Positions 58,007-64,000 of a DNA stretch of 64,000 nucleotides are shown piece after piece. Every line of letters begins with the position of its first letter. Position 1 is the stretch's first letter. The stretch is from NCBI RefSeq assembly GCF_014841105.1, contig NZ_JACYWE010000001.1:674974-738973 (forward strand). The letters run 5' to 3'. A program made the position numbers and the translations under genes. The stretch is from Lolliginicoccus lacisalsi (GTDB lineage: Bacteria; Actinomycetota; Actinomycetes; Mycobacteriales; Mycobacteriaceae). Below the pieces are notes generated by a model. That model was not told the DNA's origin, did no database searches, and was given only the letters and a program-made list of their open reading frames with translations.

Positions 58007-59797
58007 TCAGCCCGCGAGCCCGGTCCGCTCCGTGATCGCCGCGGCACGCAGCTCCTCGGCGTGCGCCCGCGCGGTATCCGACTCGCCCATTCCCGCGAGC
58101 ATCCGGGCCAGCTCGGCCACGCGGTCGCGGTCATCGACCGCGTGCACTCCGCTCACTAGTCCTGAGTCACCGGAATCCTGCTTGTCCACCACCAGATGCG
58201 TATCCGCGTAGGCCGCTACCTGGGGAAGGTGCGTCACCACGATCACCTGGTGCGTGCGCGCGAGCCGGGCGAGGCACCGGCCGATCTCGATCGCCGCACG
58301 CCCGCCCACGCCCGCATCGACCTCATCGAACACCAGCGTCGCCGTGCCGTCGCCGCCCGCGAGCACTACCTCGAGAGCCAGCATGACCCGGGATAGCTCG
58401 CCGCCCGAGGCGCTCCGGGCAAGGGGCATCGGCGTCGCCCCGGCATGCGCGGCGAGACGGAACTCCACGGTGTCGATGCCCGCCGGTCCCGCCAGGCACC
58501 AGCCGCCTGCCACCACGATGGCCCCCTCGGAGCCGGGGTCCGCGGGATTCTGCTCGACAACGATATCCAGGGAAGCCCGCCCCATCGCTAGTGAGGACAG
58601 CTCTGCCGTCACGGCACGGGCGAGCTCGGTGGCTGCTTTCCGCCGCGCGCGCGACAGCTCCATCGCCAGGCGCGCCACCTCCTTCGCGGCGGCACGCGCC
58701 CGGTCCGAGAGGGCCTCGAGCGCCCCGGACGAGACGTCGATGCGCTGCAGCCGCTCCCGCGCCTCCTCCGCCCACACCAGCACGCCATCGACATCCGCCG
58801 CGTACTTGCGGGTCAGTGCCTTCAGCTCGGACTGGCGGCCCAGCATCGAGTCCAGCGCACCAGGATCGCTCGGCAGATCGGCGAGGTAGCCACTCAGCTC
58901 CGCGCCCAGATCATTGACGAGCACCACGGCCTCATCAGCGCGCGCGGCGAGGCCTTGCAGGGCCGGGTCATCGGCGGACTCGAGCGCCTGGCGGGCCTGG
59001 CCGAGGAGCGCGAGGGCGTCACTGCCCTCCATCGCATCGGGAACATGCTCCCCCGGGCCCATGATCGCCGCGAGCGCGGTCACCGCGGTCTCCCGCAGCG
59101 AATCCAGATCGCTCAACCTGCGGATATCGCGAGCGAGATCGACGTCCTCGCCCGGGGATGCCCCGGCGTCCTCGATCTCCTTGATGCCGAATGCCAGGCG
59201 ATCCGCCTCCTGGGCCAGCTCGCGCGAGCGCGACGTCCGCTCCTCGAGCTCCCGCGCGAGGGCTCGCCACTCCTTGCGCGCCGCCCGGTACCGCTCGATC
59301 AGCGACGCCACGGAATCGCCGGCGAACCGGTCGAGGGCATGCCGCTGCTGATCAGGCTTGAGCAGGCGCAATTGATCATTCTGGCCATGGACGGTCAGGA
59401 GCGCTCCCGTGAACCGCCCGAGCGACGTCGCGGGAACGCTGCGGCCACCGAGGAAGGCGCGGGAGCGGCCCTCCGCGCTGACGGTGCGCACCGCGATCAC
59501 GGAAGCGTCGCTATCAGCCTCGGCACCGGTGGAATCGAGGATCTCCGCGACCTCGTCACGCGTCACGTCACCCGCGTGGTCCAGGGAGAACCGGCCCTCC
59601 ACCACGGCCCGCTCCGCACCAGCACGCACGCGCCGGGCGTCCGCCCGCGCGCCACCGAGAAGGTGCAGGCTCGTCACCACCATCGTCTTGCCCGCGCCGG
59701 TCTCTCCCGTCAGCACGGTCAGGCCCGGGTGCAACTCCGCCGCGGCGGCCTCGATCACACCGAGGTTGCTGATGCGGATCTCGGCGAGCATGGTCAT
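58007..59797 (-). CDS. recN: DNA repair protein RecN
   Basis: 596-residue SMC-like ATPase. Walker [14 protein letters not shown] at residues about 29–41, long coiled coils in the middle, signature [16 protein letters not shown] and Walker [14 protein letters not shown] near the C-terminus, then [12 protein letters not shown]. Acts in double-strand break repair. ATG 59797 overlaps nadK by 4 bp; homologues suggest ATG 59791 as an alternative. Confidence 0.96.
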   Translation of the reverse strand: MTMLAEIRISNLGVIEAAAAELHPGLTVLTGETGAGKTMVVTSLHLLGGARADARRVRAGAERAVVEGRFSLDHAGDVTRDEVAEILDSTGAEADSDASVIAVRTVSAEGRSRAFLGGRSVPATSLGRFTGALLTVHGQNDQLRLLKPDQQRHALDRFAGDSVASLIERYRAARKEWRALARELEERTSRSRELAQEADRLAFGIKEIEDAGASPGEDVDLARDIRRLSDLDSLRETAVTALAAIMGPGEHVPDAMEGSDALALLGQARQALESADDPALQGLAARADEAVVLVNDLGAELSGYLADLPSDPGALDSMLGRQSELKALTRKYAADVDGVLVWAEEARERLQRIDVSSGALEALSDRARAAAKEVARLAMELSRARRKAATELARAVTAELSSLAMGRASLDIVVEQNPADPGSEGAIVVAGGWCLAGPAGIDTVEFRLAAHAGATPMPLARSASGGELSRVMLALEVVLAGGDGTATLVFDEVDAGVGGRAAIEIGRCLARLARTHQVIVVTHLPQVAAYADTHLVVDKQDSGDSGLVSGVHAVDDRDRVAELARMLAGMGESDTARAHAEELRAAAITERTGLAG

Positions 59798-60747
59798 CCT
59801 TCCTCTCGGATCGTTCGGCCGCGCCAGCCCTGCACGGGCAGCTCGAACTTGCGCACGAGCCGGTCCGCGAACGGGGCCGAGTCCAGCCGCGTCCAGAGCA
59901 CCGGCCGATCATCCTTGCGGAACTCGACGCGCCCCCCGGCCGGCACCTGGGTGATACGGCGCCCGTCGCAGAACACGAGCGCGTCATGGCCTTGCGGGTC
60001 GATCTCGACGGCCACCACCGAATTGGGGCTCGTGACCATGGGCCGCGCGAACAACGCATGTGCGTTGCTGGGAACCACGAGCAGGGCCTCGAGCTCCGGC
60101 CACACGATCGGCCCGCCCGCGGAGAAGGCGTACGCGGTGGAACCGGTGGGGGTCGATACCAGCACCCCATCGCAGCCGAACGCGGAAACGGGCCTGCCAT
60201 CGACCTCGAGAACGACCTCCAGCACACCGAGCCGCGGGGCCTTCTCGATGCTGGCCTCGTTCAGCGCCCAGCCCTCGGCAATGATCCCGCCCTTGGACCA
60301 GGCGCGCATGTGCAGCGTCATCCGATGCTCGACGCTGTACTCGCGCCGCACCACTTGCCCGAGAGCGTCCTCGAGATGTTCTGTCTCGGTCTCCGCGAGG
60401 AACCCGATCCGGCCCAGGTTGATGCCGAGGACCGGGATGTTGGCATTGCGGGCGAACTCCGCCGCGCGCAGCATGGATCCGTCCCCGCCGAGGACCAGCA
60501 CCATCTCGCATCCCTTGGCGGCATCGGGCCCGGCCTCGATCACGGTCTCGTATCCCGGCAGCCCGCTTTCCTCCACGTGCGTGCTCGCGGCCTCGTGCGC
60601 CAGGATCCGCAGGCCGATGCCATAGTGCGCCAGGATCCGAGCCACATGCTGGATCGTGGGCACCACCTCGGGGCGACCGGTATGCGCGACAAGCAGGACT
60701 TCCCGGTCGCCGTCCTCCGCCGGGACCGCTCCGCCGGTCGCGATCAC
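59794..60747 (-). CDS. nadK: NAD kinase
   Basis: Makes NADP from NAD. From GTG 60747 (317 residues). Conserved [13 protein letters not shown] (GGDG motif with catalytic Asp), [18 protein letters not shown] and [25 protein letters not shown] overlaps the tlyA stop (GTGA). Order tlyA–nadK–recN is conserved. Confidence 0.96.
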   Translation of the reverse strand: MIATGGAVPAEDGDREVLLVAHTGRPEVVPTIQHVARILAHYGIGLRILAHEAASTHVEESGLPGYETVIEAGPDAAKGCEMVLVLGGDGSMLRAAEFARNANIPVLGINLGRIGFLAETETEHLEDALGQVVRREYSVEHRMTLHMRAWSKGGIIAEGWALNEASIEKAPRLGVLEVVLEVDGRPVSAFGCDGVLVSTPTGSTAYAFSAGGPIVWPELEALLVVPSNAHALFARPMVTSPNSVVAVEIDPQGHDALVFCDGRRITQVPAGGRVEFRKDDRPVLWTRLDSAPFADRLVRKFELPVQGWRGRTIREEG

Positions 60748-61562
60748 TGCGGCCCCTCCGCGACCGCGGACCGCACCAGCTCGCGGATCTCCTCGGGCGA
60801 GCGCTCGCCCGCGGCTCCCTGGCGCAGCCACAGGAAGTACTCGACGTTGCCCGACGGCCCAGGCAGCGGGCTTGCCACCGCGCCTCGAACTCCAAGGCCC
60901 TGGGCCTCCGCCCGGAGCGCGACCCGCTCGACGGACTCGGCACGCAATGCCGGGTCGCGGACCACGCCGCCCGAGCCAAGCCGGTCCTTGCCGACCTCGA
61001 ACTGCGGCTTGACCATCGGCAGCAGGTCGGCGTCCTTCGCCGCGCACGCCGCGAACGCCGGCAGGACCAGCTCCAGCGAGATGAAGGACAGGTCCGCGAC
61101 GATCAGCTCGACCGTCCCGCCGATCGTGGCCGCGTCGAGCGCGCGCGCATTGGTCCGATCAAGCACCAGTACTCGAGGATCGTTCTGCAGCCGCCACACC
61201 AATTGCCCGTATCCCACATCCGCAGCGACCACCTCGCGCGCCCCCCGCGCGAGCAGCACGTCGGTGAAGCCACCCGTGGAGGCCCCTGCGTCCAGGCAGC
61301 GCCGCCCCTCGACCCGCAGCCCGTGCGGCTGCCAGGCGTCGAGCGCCCCCAGCAGCTTCCGGGCGCCCCGCGACGCCCAGCTCTCCTCCTCGGCAGCCAC
61401 GACGTGCAGCGGGGCGTGCTGCTCGATCGCGGTGGCGGGCTTGGCGATCGTCGCGCCCGCGGATTGCACGCGACCAGCCGACACCAGCTCGACCGCATGC
61501 TCGCGCGACCGGGCCAGACCTCGACGCACCAGCTCAGCGTCCACTCGGACTCTTCGGGGCAT
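60744..61562 (-). CDS. tlyA: rRNA 2'-O-methyltransferase TlyA
   Basis: 272 residues with an N-terminal S4 domain ([27 protein letters not shown]) and an FtsJ-like domain ([30 protein letters not shown]). In mycobacteria TlyA methylates 16S C1409 and 23S C1920 and confers capreomycin sensitivity. The KDKE-type catalytic residues are consistent with the segments seen ([27 protein letters not shown]). Confidence 0.95.
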   Translation of the reverse strand: MPRRVRVDAELVRRGLARSREHAVELVSAGRVQSAGATIAKPATAIEQHAPLHVVAAEEESWASRGARKLLGALDAWQPHGLRVEGRRCLDAGASTGGFTDVLLARGAREVVAADVGYGQLVWRLQNDPRVLVLDRTNARALDAATIGGTVELIVADLSFISLELVLPAFAACAAKDADLLPMVKPQFEVGKDRLGSGGVVRDPALRAESVERVALRAEAQGLGVRGAVASPLPGPSGNVEYFLWLRQGAAGERSPEEIRELVRSAVAEGPQ

Positions 61563-61575
61563 TGCCAGTCACTTC

Positions 61576-61857
61576 CTAGACGTCGTCGATAGCACCGAGG
61601 GCCTCGACCAGGATCGCGTGTGCTTGCTCGAACAGCTCCACCCGCGGTGCCACGCCCGCGTGCCCGGCAGCCGAGGCCCCGGCGTCGCTCACCGCGGCGT
61701 CGATCTGATCGAGAACCTGCTGGATCTCACGCTGGACCTGGCCAGGCTCGATACTGGGGCGGGGCTCGGTCATGCGGCCAGGCTCGATACTAGGGCGGGG
61801 CTCAAGGCTGGGGCCGGGCCGCGGCCCCGGGGTCGGCGTGGGTCTACTCATCGCCAC
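61576..61857 (-). CDS. Small hypothetical protein with repeated Pro-rich N-terminus
   Basis: 93 residues from GTG 61857, or 65 from ATG 61773. The C-terminal helical part (REIQQVLDQIDAAVSDA…FEQAHAILVEALGAIDD) is the conserved portion and corresponds in position to Rv1693. The N-terminal EPRPSIEPG motif is duplicated, through a 36-bp tandem DNA repeat (61741–61806). It overlaps the HAD gene end by 14 bp if the long start is used. Confidence 0.6.
   Translation of the reverse strand: MAMSRPTPTPGPRPGPSLEPRPSIEPGRMTEPRPSIEPGQVQREIQQVLDQIDAAVSDAGASAAGHAGVAPRVELFEQAHAILVEALGAIDDV
61741..61806. repeat. 36-bp tandem duplication
   Basis: GCCAGGCTCGATACT begins copies at 61741 and 61777; 27 bases are shared with one mismatch. 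In frame (12 codons) with the overlying small gene. Confidence 0.7.
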
Positions 61858-62926
61858 TCACGCTAGCCGATATCCGTCCGCATGCGCTGCTGCGCGCTCG
61901 CGCCGTCCACTGACGGACCACCGACTCCGCGGCCGGTCCCTCGGGCCGCACCGTCACTGGCCCGCCGACGCGATCGAGGAATTCCCAGGCCGTGGGCGCG
62001 ATGGCGCGCAGCGCGACGATCGGATCGATGCGTGCGGCGGACGCGGTGATGATCAACGTTGCGCCATCGGCGCTGGACGCCGCGATGGGCGCAGCGGCTC
62101 CCGCCCTCGTCGTGCTTGCGGGCTCGAGGAGCGCGCGCAGGGCAGCTCCGAGGTGATCGGGCCGCGATCCCGGTGGTGCGGCGAGGACATCCAGGGGCTG
62201 CGACACCCCGGTCCCCACGTACAAGCTAGGCAGGCCCAGCGCCTGGGCACCCGCGATGTCCGTATCGAGCCGGTCACCCACCACGAGCGGGCAACGGAAC
62301 GAGCCCCGGGCAAGCGCATCGTGGAAGATCGCCTTCTCCGGCTTGCCCGCGACCAGTGGGCTCGCTGACGTGGCAGCCTCCAGGGCTGCCACCATCGCAC
62401 CGTTTCCCGGAAGCAGGCCGCGATCGCTCGGCAAGGTCGTGTCCCGATTGGCAGCGACCCACAGAGCACCTCCACGGATCGCTAAGGCCGCTTCGGCCAG
62501 AATGTGCCAGTCGGTATGGGGCGAGTGGCCCTGGACCACAGCTGCTGGCTGGGCGGATGCATCACGAACGGGCACGAGGCCAGCTTGCGCCACATGCTCG
62601 GCGAGCGCCTCGGTACCGACGACGAGCACCCTTGAGCCGGCAGGCAGGCGGCTAGCGATCAACCGGGCCGCGGCCTGCGCGCTGGTGACGACGTCGCCAG
62701 CATCGACGGTGAAGCCGAACCCAACGAGGTGCGCTGCGACATCCGTGGGCGCGCGGCTCGCATTGTTGGTCACATACAGCAGCCGCGGAGATCGGTTGCC
62801 GCCCACTTCATCCGCCAGGGAGCGCAAGGACTCGGCCGCATGGGGCACCGCGGTGGCCCCGGTGTATAGGGTGCCATCGAGGTCGAGCAGCAATACATCG
62901 TGGTCGGAGCCCAACGAGTCTGGCAT
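61844..62926 (-). CDS. HAD-superfamily phosphatase (NagD-like)
   Basis: 360 residues from ATG 62926. HAD motif 1 LLLDLDGTLYTGATAVPHA, motif 2 VTNNASRAP, motif 3 GKPEKAIFHDAL, motif 4 VVGDRLDTDIAGAQALGLPSLYVGTGV: the complete NagD-type IIA arrangement. The last 90 residues are an actinobacterial extension. Equivalent to Rv1692, a glycerol-3-phosphate phosphatase-like enzyme in M. tuberculosis. Confidence 0.92.
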   Translation of the reverse strand: MPDSLGSDHDVLLLDLDGTLYTGATAVPHAAESLRSLADEVGGNRSPRLLYVTNNASRAPTDVAAHLVGFGFTVDAGDVVTSAQAAARLIASRLPAGSRVLVVGTEALAEHVAQAGLVPVRDASAQPAAVVQGHSPHTDWHILAEAALAIRGGALWVAANRDTTLPSDRGLLPGNGAMVAALEAATSASPLVAGKPEKAIFHDALARGSFRCPLVVGDRLDTDIAGAQALGLPSLYVGTGVSQPLDVLAAPPGSRPDHLGAALRALLEPASTTRAGAAAPIAASSADGATLIITASAARIDPIVALRAIAPTAWEFLDRVGGPVTVRPEGPAAESVVRQWTARARSSACGRISASVSGDE

Positions 62927-62946
62927 GAGTGGCAGCTTCCGGATGA

Positions 62947-63972
62947 CTAGTCGTCGATCGGGCGCTCGGCGGCGATCTCGATGGCTCGTTCCTCGGCGTC
63001 GGTCTCCTCGGGATCGGATTCCGCGGACTTCATGAACCATTGGATTGCCTCGTCGACTCGATCTGCCGCGAGGAGTGCCTCGGCATAGGCGTAGCGCAGC
63101 CGTGCAGCGGAGGGGCCTTCGACGAGAGTATCGAGCAGGCGTCCCTGCAGGGACACGACGGCAGCCTCATGCTGGCCGAGGTCCATGCGCGCGCCGGACA
63201 CCACGATCATGAGCTCAACCGAGGCGTCGGCGTCGAGGGAGCGAGCCTCCGCGGACCTCCCCAGCTCGATGGCACGCTCGGGCCTGCCGAGTCCCCGCTC
63301 GCAATCCGCCATCATGGGCAGCAACGCATTGCTGCCTCCGATGCGCCGGGCAGTCCGCAGCTCATTGAGCGCCTCCGCCCACTCGCCCGCGGTGTAGGCA
63401 GCGACTCCAGCGGCCTCTCGCACCACCGCGATGCGGGAGGCGCGCCGCCGAGCAGCCCGCGCATGCTCGAGAGCGAGCTGCGGATCCTCGTCCACGAGCT
63501 GTGTCGCGCGGACCAGGTGCCGGGCCACGAGCTCCGCGGAGGGCTTGTCCAATGCCGATAGGTCCCGGCGAATCTCGATGGGCAGTTCCGCCGCGTCGAC
63601 GGTTGCTGGAACGAACGGATCCCGGGGACGGTCTGGCCGCCCGTCTCGCGCTCCTGCGCCTGGTGAACGTTGCTGGCCCTGGCCAGCGGCGAAGCGCCCG
63701 CCGCCTGATCGGTCCCGGTCGCCGCGGGCCCCGCCGCGAGAACTGTCATCGCGTCGACCGCTCCCCTGGCCTCCCGGGCCACCCCCACGGGGCTGATCGC
63801 TGCGGGATGCACCGTGCCGCGATGCTCCAGCGGGGCGCCCGCCGGTAGCGGGCCTGCCACCGCTCGAACGTCGATCGCTGGCAGGCGAGCCGCCGCGCCG
63901 ATCGCTGCTGCTATCGCGATTCCAGTTGGATGACCGGTCGCTTCCATCACGACGGTCGTTGCGATCATTCAC
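62947..63972 (-). CDS. TPR-like protein with disordered N-terminus
   Basis: 341 residues from GTG 63972. The first 115 are Arg/Ser/Gly/Asp-rich and disordered. The rest is alpha-helical with TPR-type pairs (LVARHLVRATQLVDEDPQLALEHARAARR, GEWAEALNELRTARRIGG, RVDEAIQWFMKSAESDP). Place and type match Rv1691. Probably a scaffold; no enzyme motif. The start is near the window edge, and no upstream neighbour is visible. Confidence 0.8.
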   Translation of the reverse strand: MNDRNDRRDGSDRSSNWNRDSSSDRRGGSPASDRRSSGGRPATGGRPAGASRHGASRSDQPRGGGPGGQGSGRRDDSSRGGARGDRDRSGGGRFAAGQGQQRSPGAGARDGRPDRPRDPFVPATVDAAELPIEIRRDLSALDKPSAELVARHLVRATQLVDEDPQLALEHARAARRRASRIAVVREAAGVAAYTAGEWAEALNELRTARRIGGSNALLPMMADCERGLGRPERAIELGRSAEARSLDADASVELMIVVSGARMDLGQHEAAVVSLQGRLLDTLVEGPSAARLRYAYAEALLAADRVDEAIQWFMKSAESDPEETDAEERAIEIAAERPIDD

Positions 63973-64000
63973 GCCAGGGTCCTTCCAGACTGGGAACGCG

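Overview
The window comes from a GC-rich actinobacterium, most probably of the order Mycobacteriales (Corynebacteriales). The main evidence is gene order. The run map–GNAT–ispG–rip1–dxr … rlmN–cdsA–frr–pyrH–tsf–rpsB–(M23)–xerC–dprA–yifB–yraN–DUF2469–rnhB–lepB–rplS–trmD–rimM–khpA–rpsP–(amidohydrolase)–ffh–glnD–glnB–amt–ftsY follows the Mycobacterium tuberculosis Rv2861c–Rv2921c neighbourhood. The run der–cmk–rluB–scpB–scpA–parA–xerD–nudix–pyrG–steA–recN–nadK–tlyA–(small)–HAD–TPR follows Rv1713–Rv1691. A GlnR-type operator in front of amt argues against a typical AmtR-controlled Corynebacterium. I did not try to name the genus.

Layout. From 1 to 37.5 kb almost everything is on the minus strand: isoprenoid (ispG, dxr) and phospholipid (cdsA) synthesis, the intramembrane protease Rip1, translation factors and ribosomal proteins, natural-transformation-type genes (dprA, yifB), Tex, rRNA/tRNA modification, the SRP system (ffh, ftsY) and the nitrogen-control operon amt–glnB–glnD. 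A few plus-strand genes interrupt it: DUF2631, LapA-like and an M23 peptidase. From 47 to 64 kb there is a second minus-strand block for ribosome assembly, chromosome condensation (scpAB, parA, xerD), CTP synthesis, cell separation (steA), DNA repair (recN) and NAD kinase. Many genes overlap by 4 bp (ATGA or GTGA), so they are probably co-translated.

Between the two blocks, at 37,639–46,994, lies a 9.36-kb integrative element inside a tRNA-Pro(GGG) gene. It is bounded by perfect 45-bp direct repeats (attL and attR). It carries a tyrosine integrase, a divergent XRE repressor, two Xis-like proteins, small overlapping ORFs, a DnaB-N-like protein with a replication-type P-loop ATPase, a WhiB-like protein, a zinc-finger protein, HTH proteins and a P27-family small terminase. 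No large terminase, portal, capsid, tail or lysis gene is present. This is the gene set of a phage satellite (PICI-like element), and I regard it as the most interesting object here. Its non-coding parts are also structured: candidate integrase arm sites at both ends, a symmetric array of TGTAC/GTACA half-sites after the replication genes, several perfect hairpins, an abrupt G/C strand-bias flip immediately before terS, and an element-borne terminator that replaces the one the tRNA lost on integration.

Other points worth attention are a GlnR box and a strong glnB–glnD intercistronic hairpin, the absence of a steB/mctB gene between steA and pyrG, a pair of near-identical long palindromes flanking a cupin gene, a 12-bp repeat expanded inside xerC, and a series of hairpins separating rpsB, tsf, pyrH and frr.
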